Below are positions 10,319-23,032 of a stretch of 64,000 nucleotides of DNA, one piece after another. The notes under the pieces are model-generated. The model was not told the DNA's origin and did not search any database. It saw nothing but the letters and a program-made list of their open reading frames with translations. The position numbers and the translations under genes were made by a program. This DNA comes from Batrachochytrium dendrobatidis JAM81 (lineage: Eukaryota > Chytridiomycota > Chytridiomycetes > Rhizophydiales), in the NCBI RefSeq assembly GCF_000203795.2, contig NW_006281099.1, positions 1,042,690 to 1,106,689 on the forward strand, in the 5' to 3' direction. Each line of letters starts with the position of its first letter. Within the stretch, counting starts at the first letter, position 1.

Positions 10319-12351
10319 CGTTGGATGGCTTGAGAAGCTAGGAGGCATATTTATGGTTTTCCCAGCGTGATTATATGAAAAGGGCGGGGTAATTGAGGTA
10401 CATTGTTGGTGGTAACCAGCATCGAGTGACCCTAAAGTTTGTGATTCTGCGGTTTGAGGACAAAGCATTTCAGGCGGACGGCTCATCAATTGAGGGTTAG
10501 TTTCAAATTTTAACTCGGTACATTTTTGTTCAGTGCTGGGTGTTTCATATGAACCAATGACTGATGGTACAAGAGTATGGTTGGACGCAATCTTCTTGTC
10601 TGTACTAGGCGAGTTTTGCGATTGATGCAGAACAGACGGCTGAGCTGATGTAGAGGAAGATAAGGAAGGGGATTTATGCAGTTTTTTGGAATAGGGCTGG
10701 TTGTATGAGGGCTGTATATGCGGATCAGAGTTAATACTTGCCACAGATTTTGGATGTGAAAAGACGTGCTTGTGACGAGAATAGGGTGCATCCATATAGT
10801 CACAAACAGGGTTAGACACAGCAAGGTATCTGTTGCTGCCCATTGACTGGGAAACCACAAATACGAGCGAGTGGTGGATTAATACACAAGAGCGGATATG
10901 CACATGCTTGCATATATTTGATATTTGGGAATTTGGTGATTGTTTTTGTTTATGTGGTGCTTTAGTGGTTCGATGTTCATTTGACGATGACACACCACCA
11001 GAGCCCCATTCTGAATCCATCCTTGAAAGCGTAGGTTCAAGCATGGATGAAAATGAAAACGAAACTGGACAGTTGGAGTCATATTCTTTTGGAGTCTGTG
11101 AGCCACTTGACTGTATATTGAGGGCTCGCTGAAATTGCTGACTCTCCTCAGACCCAGAAAACTGGTCAAGCAAATTGGGCCCACAAAGGACGGCACTCAA
11201 ATCAAGACCAAGGTTTTTGGAAAAGTAGTGGTTTGGCATCATGAAGACAGGACTCAGGTCAGATGCATGCAGAATGTGCAATGCCTTTGGTGGACTCTGA
11301 GAGTGTGCCAAATCGACATGAGACTGTGAGGATGACAATAGATGGTGAAGTTGTTGAAGAGTATCGTCATGTGTCGGACAATGTCGGCATTCAAATATAT
11401 TGTGAATAAGAACCAGCAGCAGGTGGTCTGTAGCATGCATCAGAGTGACATTTACATCGATACAAGATGATTGTTGCTCATTAGTGCCAGAATTGGTATA
11501 TGAGCCAGGCGATGGTTGATTTACAGTCAGTCTCCATCTAAAATAAGTATGCCAAGAGAAAAATATGGTTCGCAACGGGAAAATAGATTAGCCTATACCA
11601 ATAAAAGTAATGGAGATTAAACTGGATCAAGAACAATCGACATTATTCATTACAATTGACTTTAGCCGACATGACAGCATCGGTAGATCAAGTCAATTGC
11701 GACGAAAACATCAGTTATAGGAGTAGCAAGACTAGGAGTTGAATGGTGCTTGACAGTATCAAATTGATCTTTGCATGAGCCGAATTCAAGCTATACTCTT
11801 GTAGCATCAACTTGCAAATGAATAGTAAGCCATGTCATGTGAGCTTCTATTGAATTAGCAAAAAGCTCAATGCCTTCAAAAATGCTGCAGCTACTCGACT
11901 GCTTTTAAAGATTTCATCCAATCCTTGTACAAGCTTATGGCATCTAGGGATGGTCAATTCAAGCAATACATTGACTTGACTTGAGGGCTTACCTAAACAT
12001 ACTTGGCTGTAATACCTGCTTGGAACTACTTATGCAAAAGCATTCCCAGTCCATGTCAATGGAATCTGAAAATAAATCTGATAACCTTGTGATTTGTGGT
12101 AGCTCAGTTGTCTCTTTTAGATCCGAGCTCATATCTGGTCTAATCGCTGAGGATGGATGCGACAGAGCATTGTTAAACTGTTCATGTGTATGATTGTGAA
12201 GATGGTGTTTTCGTAAAGACGATGGCTGAGGCGATACTGGCATCCAGTGTTGCAGACTTTCAGAAGCAAGGACTAGTTGTTGAGAATCTGCCCGAACCAC
12301 ACACCAGCCGCAAGATCCGATATTGGTAATGGGGTGAGCCATGTCGTGCAT
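10319..12351 (-). CDS. GATA-factor gene, N-terminal part, cut by the LTR element
   Basis: Exon 1 runs 12351-11993 (first ATG; donor AG|GTAAGC) and exon 2 starts at 11537 (acceptor TTTTAG); the junction is phase 2 on both sides. Exon 2 stays open into LTR copy C, which adds 37 foreign residues before a stop at 10205. If the element and one target-site copy are left out, the frame passes without a stop into the zinc-finger half: 359 + 1219 + 1845 nt = 1,141 codons. The first ~200 residues (IGSCGWCVVRADSQQLVLASE, later NVTLMHATDHLLLVLIHNIF) faintly suggest a PAS-like domain as in WC-2, but this is weak. The rest is low-complexity. A 57-nt in-frame intron near 10855-10915 is possible. Confidence 0.75.
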
Positions 12352-12973
12352 CTGTATGAGCAATGTGGATAGATTCTTATAATGGACCCGGTGGCTATGC
12401 TAGCAAGTCGTTTCTTTATAGTCCAGGTGTGAGTTGTAAAAAACGTATGGTATGATTAACCTTGAAGTGACTAGTCGGTTAAATTGGTAATTTGAATCAA
12501 GACTGTCGCAAGCTCTAGAGAGGGATACCAGATATCTGCTAGGGGTAGAGATTTTGAAAGGCTACAGGAATGGACAGATATTAAAGTAAGTAATTGGCCA
12601 AAATAAGAATATGTCAAGCTAATAAGTTATTATATAAGAATGGAAAACCCATAAAAAGGACAGGTTGAAAAAGATTGAATTTGAATGCTGATTATAAATA
12701 CATAAAACAAAGCACTCTCAGCTTTTATAGAATGTGCAAGTCAAAAATATTCCGACGAATCGGTAAAGCTACATCAAGTTTACACTAATTCAATACTAGA
12801 ATAGCTGCTCAGCAATACCACTTTAAAACTGATACAGCATGTGGTATTTCAAGGCCATGTGGATGCGAGTTTTAAGAGATGGATATGGTTGATTGGATTT
12901 GCTCTGATACCATTAGCAAATATGACTTGAATTTGCAGCATAGAATGTGATACTCGCGGTTTGCACAAGTATA

Positions 12974-13609
12974 CAGCCATATTCACGTAAATAAAACACT
13001 AGTGACAATGTATAATAAACTGCCAGTCTCATGACATGAGTGATGTCATGAGACTAGACAGTATTGTCCCTAGACTCCTTGACAAAGTTTAGTCATCTTT
13101 GTGCTCATTTTTGTATTGAAGACGGAGCAAATGTTTACATCACAGTTCCAGTACATCTCACATCCTTGGCACTTGTTTAATCTTCAATTCTTCTTTTCTA
13201 GAAACCAAACATTGAGTGATCGACATGGAAAAATAACTGCATTCCTGAGACATACAATCCTTGTTCCCTTGAACTAAAGCGTGGACGTATTTGGGATTAA
13301 AACACAATAGTAGGGTTTACAAGGGTTCGATTGAAAACAGTCGAACCCAATATCTGGATTACAATGAACGAGTCTGATGATCGTACAATGTATAGTTATA
13401 CAAAAAAGGAAAAGGGGAAGAATTGAAACTATGGCTTGATTGTGAGCATCATTGATGGACGCTATACTTGGAAAAATTAGGAGTATCTATGGAAGAAACA
13501 GTCAATTCCCAACAAAAAGCGCAACAAATGTTCAACCGTTGTCTATTTCAAAGCAAAATAAAGCCATTGCAGGATAAATACAGGAATTCCGTTTACGTGA
13601 ATATAGCTG
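12974..13609 (+). mobile_element. CTE TIR element copy 1, near full length
   Basis: About 636 bp. Left end CAGCCATATTCACG, right end CGTGAATATAGCTG. Among the longest copies in the window, so a guide to the consensus: internal landmarks include a Leu/Phe-poor, non-coding interior with CATTCCTGAGAxATxCAATC and AACCGTTGTCTATTTCAAAG. Left flank is TA. Confidence 0.85.
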
Positions 13610-15290
13610 TGAAAAGCAACCACACATGTCGGTGAAAAAGACATTTTAAAACTCAGCAATCCACCAATGTTCAAGTCATCTTGATCCATCCACGATTCAA
13701 ACAGGATAGATTATCAATATTCACGAACTCATCGAGTTACAGGTTCCATCAACATCAAGGATCGTCAAAAGCAGTGGTGTATTGATGACAAACCACGTGT
13801 TAATGGTGATGAACGTTATTAAACACTAAACTCGCGTGTTTAATTTCGGGGATGCTGCGTGCGTCTGTATGTATTATGGGGTAAACTCACCACACATCGT
13901 GATGCAGTTCGAAATAGCAAGGGAAGTATAGGAATCCGATGAGCTTGGTGAAAGGTTAGGGGCTTAATGGACACTGACAAACAAGTCAGAAATACTCCCA
14001 TGAGCTGAGGTATCAATATAGATGATCAGACTCTGATTGGCTAAGGCTGTACTTTGATCCTAAGCATCAAGGGAATATACTTACAAAAATCATGATTGTA
14101 TGATTAAAATAGATGGCTTTGCCAAGTGAATTAAGCGAGTGTTTTAAACCATGGTAATGGGTAGAATATACCATTATTAGGAGAATATAACATTTCAGCT
14201 TATTTTCAAGTTCAATTTCAATCCGTCAAGCTCAAAGGTAAACATGATACTGTTGATAGTTGCTAATCAAATAGTAATGGTGCAGTTGGTATGTACCTGT
14301 TGAAAATGGCAAATTGTGCTTGCAAAGATGTTGTAAATTCTCTGGAAATACGCTCAATCTATTAGAGCAGCGATTCGGCGAGTAGTAAAATAGAGTGAAT
14401 TATGACAAACGAAGTTGCTGCTGATGATTTATGGTCAGCACTGTGGTAAAGTAATTGATTCCAGTACAGCGATGTGATACCAATCAATCCAATAAAAGCA
14501 CAGGTGTTATTGATGGAAACTACCCGAGCAAATACAATTGTGTAGTCAAAAAGTTCAGCTGCGTCAAAACTGTGAATAGACCAAAAGTTATTGGATGATG
14601 TTCAAATTGAGTTGAAATAAGCAAATGGGACAAAATAGCACTGGAAATATGGGTTTCAACTCTGTTCAATGATAACAATGCACGGGTAAACTTTAATAAT
14701 GCTGATCAAAGAAAATCAACAATTGATTGATCAATAAGGGTAGAGCTGATCAGCCAGTATAGCTATGGCACAAAAGCATATGCTTACCTAGAATAAAGCA
14801 GATACAAGCAAAACTATAGAACATCAAGCATGTATTAGTAATGAGTTGTCAACAGCTTAATAGAAATTGACCAACAGCCCTTTGACATTGCAAACATAAG
14901 CCATTGCTCATAGCCAATGGACATGGACATTTCATGGCAAATAATACAATACTGAATCAATGTCTCTACGGGTTCAGCACGATCCATACTTTACTACTGA
15001 GCCAATTTAGACGGATTATTTGTTGAACAGACTTGAATATATCAAATATTGGTCTTGATCAATGCGGTCTTGAATTAAAAGGTAAACAACATACACCATT
15101 TCCAGCCTACTTCTAGCAAAGCATTAAAATAGACGTAGGGAGAGCCAAAACAATGGAAATAGGGCGACTTGCTTGTAACAAAAGTTGGTGAAATGTTTTT
15201 GAGGGGTGGGTAGAGTCGGGAACAGTATCATAGAGTGGCATTCGCAGCCGGTCTCAAAGTGCCTCGAACCTTTCCGGCAAAACTATCTTG

Positions 15291-16713
15291 CAGCCGTATT
15301 TGCGTGAAATGGAACGCCAAGAATACCCAAATACATAATAAGCAGTCGTCCTATGACATGATTGGTCCCAATCTTACTGTGCAACATTGTGCCATATGGA
15401 CTCCCTAGCAAAAATTTCTGATCTTGTCATCCGTGCTCATTATTGCATGAAAAAGCCGAACAAGTATTCAATGCAATGCTTGTAGCCGTTTCAATACATT
15501 TCGCATCCCTAGCATCTCAACTTTCAACTCTTTCCTCAAACCAAACATTGCGTGGTTGATGTGGAAACAACGGTTCCATTTCTGAAATATGCAGTTTTTG
15601 TTATTTTGAACTAAAATATGTCTGATATTGAGGTACAACAAAGCTTTTTCAATGACATGGTTGTGCCAGATATTCCTTGGTTGCGTGTAAACTCAGCATC
15701 ATCAATAACGAAACCAGTGCCTAGTCGTGGCTTGTAGGTGGAAGTCTTCTTTCCTTGTTTGTTTTTGGTTTGTATCAATGACAACTTGAGCTGGAAACCA
15801 GTGCTCAGTACTTTCACATGCTTTGTTGATTGTGTCAGATTCTGGACTTGAATAGGATATTGAAATCATTGCTTAGAAATGGTTTTTGGTGGTGTTTGGC
15901 ATTCAGAACATATTCTTTTACGTATAGGTCTCTACTTTCATGTTAAAACTTTCTATAATATATTGTCATGAAAACTAACACATCAAACCATTTATTGATG
16001 GTCTAACAACCCTGTAGTCACCAATGCGTGGGCAACGAGGCGTTGCGAGCGCACTTGTGGACCTTTACCAAGCGCAAGTGTCTCGGCTAGAAATGTCAAT
16101 GATTTTGAAAACAACACTACGTCAAAAACCAACACTTGTGAATGACGGACAAGTTGGCAACAAGGAATGTGTCCAGGTTTTTATCAAGATATTCAAACAG
16201 TAGATCCAAATATCTGGTATCAATCTGATGATTGTACAATGTATAAGTATGCAAACAAAGGCAAAAGTGCAAGTTCCAAACATCAGCTCAAACCTATGGT
16301 TTGGTTGTATGTGTCATGATGATCCTTTTATTTGGAAACTGGCCAAGGAGGCCCTCTATTGTAATATTTTGACTTTCTAAACAACAACATGCAACATTTT
16401 CAAACACGCATCTTATTCTAAACAGCATTCTATCCCAGAAGCGACTGTTTACTCGGACATGGTTTACCACCCATTCAGTAAACGACACGAGGATTGAAGC
16501 TACACTAGACTGCTCCATATTGTTCATTCCTAAACCCTGCAGAAAATGACTCGGGTACAACAAAAAATGACCTTGAGCAATTACAGACACAAAGAATTGG
16601 GTGTTTATTGAGAAACAATCCATCTAGTGGAAAGGCACACAAACATCTAAGCATTGTTTACTTTCGAGCAATGGCTTGTATAAACTCGAGTTTCATTTAC
16701 GTAAATATGGTTG
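15291..16713 (+). mobile_element. CTE TIR element copy 2, with two foreign inserts
   Basis: Left end CAGCCGTATTTGCGTGAAAT, right end TTTACGTAAATATGGTTG. Compared with copy 1 the family sequence is broken twice: at about 15650-16172 (~520 bp) and about 16325-16598 (~275 bp). The inserts match nothing else in the window that I can see. Short minus-strand ORFs lie in both (15817-15611 and 16623-16294) without recognisable domains. Confidence 0.7.
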
Positions 16714-16889
16714 CAATTGTTTCAAAATAGACTTGGTAGTTGAGATGATGAGTCATAAACACAATACAGCCACCACTTTGAGAATTGTTCGTGAGCACAA
16801 GGGCGGATTGAGAATCATACTCAACACGAATAGGTACAACCATGACGGTCTAGATGATATTCACCTAGAGAGTCATGCCCCTGCACCTA

Positions 16890-17205
16890 TCTTGCAATGG
16901 CTGTTTCTACTATATTGAAATATACAATAGCTAAATATTGGTTGTGCTTGTTAGAAATTGACATTCTCGATTCAATAGACAACGTTCATATGACGGTCAA
17001 TTGAATTAGTTTGAATCTTTCCCCCCATTTGGTAGTCATACATTGTACAATCATCATGTTCATTCATTGCAATACAGATATTTGAGTCGACTCTTGTCCA
17101 TTAAACCCATATTTGTCGTACCCTAACAACTCAAATAAGTTCTAGTTCAAAAAAACAAGGACCACACATTTCAGAAATGCAACAGTTTCTATATCGACCA
17201 CTAAT
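16890..17205 (-). mobile_element. CTE TIR element copy 3, fragment
   Basis: Internal family sequence in reverse orientation (AGAAATTGACATTCTCGATTCAAT, then CATACATTGTACAATCATCATG, then TTCAGAAATGCAACAGTTTC). Clear TIR ends are not visible. Confidence 0.6.
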
Positions 17206-17444
17206 AGAAGGAGCGTTGAATAGTGTCAGAACTACTAAATGAGTGATGTCTTGCATTGGATCGAGAGAATCGACCAACTGGTCGTGTCAACAAGTCAGAC
17301 TATTATCATAATATAAAAGATACAATTGATAAATGTTCCTGTCGTTTCAATCAACAATCCATCGACATGAGAGAACGCCAAGAGTGATGGTTGCTGGCAA
17401 TTTCTCGTTTTCATGTCCAATTCACAAATCATTTTATAACCAGA

Positions 17445-18884
17445 ATGCTTACTGCCAAACTGGCTGGTCATACCGAACCTGTATCAGCACTCACACAATC
17501 ATTGCAATCGTCCATTATTGCAAGTGCTTCTGAGGATTCCACAGTCAGAATATGGGATATGACTACCCTTCAAACAACAAAAATACTGTATCCACCTACT
17601 CCACAATCTAGTCCTACAACTAAAGTCGATTCATGCAGTGACGATGATGAATGCGATGGACCAGTTGCTATTAGCTTTGCTGCCAATTCACCCAATTTAA
17701 TATTTGCTGCTGTTGGATCGTCACTTGTCCTCGGCGATTTGCGATTAAATGGTGCGTCAAATTCATGGCAGCAACTCTTTAGTGCTTCAGAAAACATCAA
17801 TAAAGTATGAATGCAAACTTTACCAAGTGATTGTTCAACATAGCTTAACCACAGTTATACTAAATTGCATTTGTCAATGAATTCTAACCTTTTATACCTC
17901 TATACTAGATTTCTGTTCATTCAAATGAACTGCACGTTGGTTTGGCTGATGATTCTGGCAGTGTCTATGTGTTGGAAACAGCAAAAATACCTTATAAACC
18001 ATATCGAAAGATTCGTAAAGTGCATACCAATGTAAATCAATGTTCTGTAGTATTTATTGAAAAATGCATCTACGTTCATACCGATTCAAAGAATGTGTCA
18101 ATGATTAAACTAATCTGCAAACCATATCTAATCTATAGATTGCGACCAGCGTGTGCTTTCGACCAAAAAAGTCATGGGAGATATGGTCTGGCAGTATGGA
18201 CTATTCTGTAATCCAATGGGATTATTCGCGTGGTTCAGTGCTCAATCATTATCAACATGGTATCAAAGATTGATGTCTGGATCTTTAACGACATTGTATC
18301 CACTAACCATCTCATTGTGTTCTTGCAATTTTATATTTATAGACCCTCTCGTTCAGCCTAATCTGGCAGCTGATAATCCATTTGCACAAGGTTTGAATCC
18401 TCCATTTGTATATGATACCGCCTTCAATTCAATGGGAAATACATTTATTGCAGCTTTGGGAGATGGATCCATTGACTGGATGCATTGGCCAACCACAAAG
18501 TCACAGTCTCGATCAACTCGCAAAACAAAGCAAGCTCAATATATTCAAGAGAGATTAGTCGGACCCCATGCATGGTCAGTCACATCTGTTTCATTTGAAA
18601 ATGGAAACGATAAACCAAATATGTTTGTTTCTGGATGTATTGATGGGTCTGTTGCGTTGTGGAATTTACAAAACGCTACCAATGGATTTACAACTGATGA
18701 GCTAGAAACACATGCACCCAAATCTGTTAATTCTGTGAAAATGCCATACAAAGTGAACACCGTGATGATGCTGGAAAGTACCAATGAGTCAAAAGCTGTT
18801 GTAGCTGTAGGAGGAACTGCCAAGCATAAAGCCAAACATGCCATGGATGCATTTGCAATTGATCTAGTCTCGCTTGCATATTGA
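17445..18884 (+). CDS. WD40-repeat protein, WDR53-like
   Basis: Four exons (17445-17804, 17909-18031, 18139-18259, 18343-18884) give 381 residues in frame. WD repeats are seen at the start (LAGHTEPVSALTQS...SASEDSTVRIWDM), in the middle (IATSVCFRPKKSWEIWSGSMDYSVIQWDYSRG) and near the end (HAWSVTSVSFENG...FVSGCIDGSVALWNLQ). The central block and NPPFVYDTAFNSMGNTFIAALGDGSIDWM match the layout of WDR53, a small beta-propeller reported to bind DDB1 as a CUL4 substrate receptor. The start ATG was chosen because it directly precedes the first WD repeat. The gene ends 364 bp from the convergent DET1 gene. WD40 assignment is firm; WDR53 orthology is likely but unproven. Confidence 0.82.
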
Positions 18885-19248
18885 GCCGTCAAGATTAGGA
18901 ATTGTTGAATAAATGATTTATTTGTTGATTGGAAATCAAAGTACTATGAATGTAAAACACATTGATTGACCAATCGATTCAAGTCTGATAGTATGCTGGA
19001 TATACAAGCCGGATTGGCTCACCACCAACCAAAAATAAAGTCACAAGGTGACAGCATATATATAGACTGGAAAAGTGGTATTTAAAAACTCGCATAGTGC
19101 ATATTCATAACCGTAGGAATATTCTGCACATGCTGTACTGTAATAACAAATGGATCAACAGGGTGAAAAATATATAGCACATTTGTCCTAATACATTCAA
19201 AAAACAAAATAAGTACACAATACCAATACACACTTTATATTCTGAAAC
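18885..19248. other. convergent 3' spacer
   Basis: AT-rich spacer between the ends of the WDR53-like (+) and DET1 (-) genes. No gene or repeat seen. Confidence 0.5.
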
Positions 19249-22200
19249 CTACTTTTCACCACGAGTTCGTCCATTAGCCATAGCATTAGTCTCCAGCTTG
19301 AATTTTAGCTTTCCCGTGCGTCGACAATAGAATTTGCAAGGAAACTCCAAAGAGGACCGCATACGATCGCAGCTATTCAAAACTTTATCGTCATACGAAA
19401 ACAGGTCGTGATCAAAATAGGCAGAGGTGGAAAACGATTGCGGATTAATGGGCAGTGAAGAAAGAATACGACGAATAGCTTGTGATGCACCTCCATTGCG
19501 AGCTTTGCGTACCGCATACATGTGTTTGCGCGCCAGATCGCGAGCATATTCATTGTTACAATAAAGAGTCGCATACTGTTGCATGGCATGAATGGTTACT
19601 CCTTCGTCGCTATCAGGATTGAAAGGATCTATCTCAGATTGAGAGGTAGGACAGTCAGGAACCGGCGTGGATCGAGTAGACATGTATGATGTGCCGTGAA
19701 AACATCCCCATTTCTCAAAAATATCAAACAGCTCTTGAGAACTGTTCTCGTATACACCAAGAATTTTGGTTGTCGAAAGTGAGTATACTACAAAAAACGA
19801 GATATATCCCGTGGCTTGCTCCATTAACTAAGTAATTCAGTCAGATTTTGGTCAATTCTATACCACTGGATACACGAAAATCACTCTAGATAGTAAAAAT
19901 AGTACCTGACCAGTGACATTATCGATTGATCCAAGTTTCAAGAGAATATGATCACAGTCTAGAAATTGCATGCGCCACATCACCAATGAAGCAAAATATG
20001 GATACGTAAGATGAAAATGACCAATAGCCCTAATCATACAGCAGTCATTACATGCAGTATAGTGAGATGATTGAGTAAACACGGACCAAAATACTTTACA
20101 CTAAAATGCATAATCCTTACCCTGGAACTTTACTAGCAATGGCACGACGATACAGGTATGCTAGCATACGATGCTTGATGCCACTCAACGGATACATTGA
20201 TTCAGCTTGGCTATCATAGCCTTCGTTAGTTTCCACGGAAGAGTTTTGCCGTAAATAATTATCTCGAGTGTATCCTAAAGTAACAGGACGCTGAGTAATA
20301 GGGGGAACAAATGGACGAGAAGAATGCTGAGTTGCTATTCCATGTGAGGTGTGCACCATTGGCCGAAGTGTTGGTCTGCGAGAAAGTGAATGAATTGTGT
20401 TTTCAAAACCAAGATTACTGAAATTTCGGTTTCCAGTATTAATTGGCATACTATCAGTGCTACCTTGCTCGTTACGTCTATCCAGATTATTGTCAGAAGT
20501 TGTAGCTACAGCGGACGCTGTAGCGGTGGGACTAGTTACTGCACGGGTTTGTAATGTATTAGCATCCGTCTGAGAAGTAATTTGTCTGGAAAGTGCATGC
20601 AAAGAGGTAGATGGTGGCTGTAATGTAGATCGGATAGGACCTCCGCCAGCTAATGGCGACCTAGGAACATTGAATCCCGTATCAATATCTACGCGACGTC
20701 CAACGATATTGTATAGTCGTGTAGCTGGAAGAGGGGCGTATGGATGAGCAGACTGGCGAACTTCAAAAGCAGTGTCTTGCGGAAATTGCTCTACCCACGA
20801 CGAATTCCATTGTGATGGATCCTGTTGTTGAATATGTGGAAGTAAACGACCTGGCTGTGATTGAGACGAAAGGCGAGAATGTGGAAGAGGATATGGATGT
20901 GCCCGAAAATGTAGATTTGGATTTGATATAGGAGATACTGGCAACAGACGAGCAGTTTCACTAGCTGTTATTGGCAAGGTAAATGAAACACGCCTTGGTC
21001 GAAATGGTTGATGACTGGGATTTTGTTGCTGTTGCAAAGGTTCAGGCTGTAATACACGCCCCGACTCACTTTCCCTTTGCACAGGCAGCGGCACATCTGC
21101 AATTGTCTGTGTCCCTCCAATATTGGTATCATGTGTAGATACAGCATTGAAAGTTGGTGGAACTAATGGCGCGGTGCTACCAGCATTCTCCAATGTATCT
21201 ATTAAACCCACTTGCTCAAACTGTGATAGAGATGAAGAAGATACTGTACGTCTATGAGGTGTATGAGGATTGAACCTGACAGCTCGGTGGGGTGTATCCA
21301 ACTGAGCTTGACGTTTTTTTGCTTCCCTTCTAAATTCTGCCTCCACTTCATTTTGGCGTTCAATGATGGCTTCATCATCTTTCTGTGTATAGTATCCAAC
21401 CGTGTTGATATGAATAAGCTTTCCAGCATCCTAAATGCAAAAGCAGTTGAGTAATTGTACATATAGCCTTTAAATCAGATCTTTGCTTCAGTTCTATCTC
21501 AAAACAACTGACCAAGAGTTTTAAAATATATACACATTGGTTTTGAACCGAAGTAATCCCAAGAAGATTTTGATGCAAATGTACACCCGCATGATTTGTC
21601 AGGTAAATATAATCATTCTTGAACGTCATTTTATCCGTTACCTATTGAGTACACACCAAAACAAATCAGTACAGTAGTTATGCAATCTAGCAAGCATCAA
21701 AACCATTATTGATGATCATAGATATAACTACAGAATATCTCACCTCGCCTGTATGAATATCCATTACCCAAAATGTAATATGATCCAAATTTCGAATACA
21801 GTCAAGTGATGATGGAAATCTCCGACCTTCTTCGACAGTATTTCCAGATGGAACAGCAGAAGATAAAATCATGTGTCGTCCATTGGGTGCAAACAGGCAA
21901 AAGTCTTTACATAACATCTCACTCCCACTCGTCAATAATTTTTCAAAATGTATTTTAAACACTGTGTCAAACTCTAACTGGTGATCTTCGGCAGGATATA
22001 CAGGATCTGATGGCATCCCTGATTTTGTATGTGACGGTTTAAAATGTGATTTGGACGAGTTTAGTGAAATGCATATGGATGGATCAACAGTGCTCGAGTT
22101 GGTAGGTTTTGACTGTGTAGTTGATGCTAGATAGGATCCGTCTGCAAGTGAAGTTTCCAACGAATCATTGCTCCGTGCAGTATTACCGGAAACAAATGGA

Positions 22201-23032
22201 AGGGGCTGAGAAGCAACATGTAAAGCCAAAGGTTGAGCATAGATAGTAGAATTGTGCGGTATATGATATCTGTAGATTCGAACTGCATGCGTGTTTTTTG
22301 AAAAACAGATCAAATACTACAATAATCCATCAATAATAATATTAATAAATAAATTTGGAGTTACAATATGACAATTATTCCCAAAGCTTTGATTTAAAGT
22401 GAAATGCATGCATCAAAAACGGCCGTATTCGTGTAAAATGGTGCACTAGATAAGAACAGAGCGAATGCTCACATACAGTCCCAGTAAATCCTAAACTCTC
22501 AAAAGTTGCTCAATCTTCAACCCCTTTTATCCAAACCAAGCATGATGGCATGGAAACAACAAACATGGGTTTGATTGTATCATATAATGTACATTTGCAA
22601 GAGTCGAAAATGTCAATTTGTAGTAAGGAAGCGCAACGATGCTTAAACAGTCAATTTCAAAACAAAGAGGCAATCACTGCAAAACAAGTTCCGTTTTACG
22701 GTGAATACGGCAGTGAAAACAATTCTTTTGGCCCTTCAAAGCAACGGTATAAAATCAAGAATGTCATAGTAACATACATGCCCATCTACGGTAAACTTTC
22801 GAACGACAAACTCTGGCTGCTGGTTGACCTTGAATGCAGTTTTGTTTGGATACACGTTGGAATAGAAGCGATTGTTGTCCAATGTGAGTCTTCCAGGCAG
22901 ATGCGGACACATTTCTCTTTCCTGAAGCCGCTTAAGAAGATTCAAACTGCGAGTAGATAGGTTTGGATGCGGAGAGATGTTTATGCTACATGGCTGAGAA
23001 AGTGGCATGGCTGAGTTTAAGATGCTGCCCAT
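19249..23032 (-). CDS. DET1: DET1 homologue (de-etiolated 1)
   Basis: DET1 works with DDB1 and CUL4 in ubiquitin ligase complexes in plants and animals. Six exons (23032-22778, 22316-21744, 21641-21513, 21430-20121, 20029-19906, 19818-19249) give 986 residues in frame. Family blocks in order: RFYSNVYPN...PEFVVRKFTVDGHYLICFSKNTHAVRIYRY; FEKLLTSGSEMLCKDFCLFAPNGRHMILSS; DHITFWVMDIHTGE; NHAGVHLHQNLLGITSVQNQCVYILKL; IKHRMLAYLYRRA; LVMWRMQFLDCDHILLKL; SFFVVYSLSTTKILGVYENSSQELFDIFE; AIRRILSSLPINPQSFSTSAYFDHDLFSYDDK; LEFPCKFYCRRTGKLKFKLE. It is far longer than animal DET1 (about 550 residues) because of a Ser/Thr/Pro/Gln-rich insert of ~330 residues between the INTVGYYTQ and KHRMLAY blocks and a second one in exon 2. 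Intron 1 holds a CTE copy. The exact start is uncertain. Confidence 0.9.
22420..22713 (+). mobile_element. CTE TIR element copy 4, internally deleted, in DET1 intron 1
   Basis: About 294 bp with both ends (CGGCCGTATTCGTGTAAAAT and TTTTACGGTGAATACGGCAG). The interior jumps from family left-half sequence (CATGGCATGGAAACAAC) to right-half sequence (GAAGCGCAACGATG). It lies wholly inside the intron 22777-22317. Confidence 0.85.

Larger units (their letters stand above)
12352..17444. other. 5.1-kb stretch without a recognisable gene
   Basis: AT-rich, with only short ORFs. It holds three copies of the CTE TIR element (12974-13609, 15291-16713, about 16890-17205). The parts 12352-12970 and 13610-15290 show nothing recognisable. 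Confidence 0.6.

Noticed and set aside
16294..16918. ORFs of 109 and 80 residues
   Set aside because: They overlap CTE copy 2, its insert and copy 3; no recognisable domain or gene structure.
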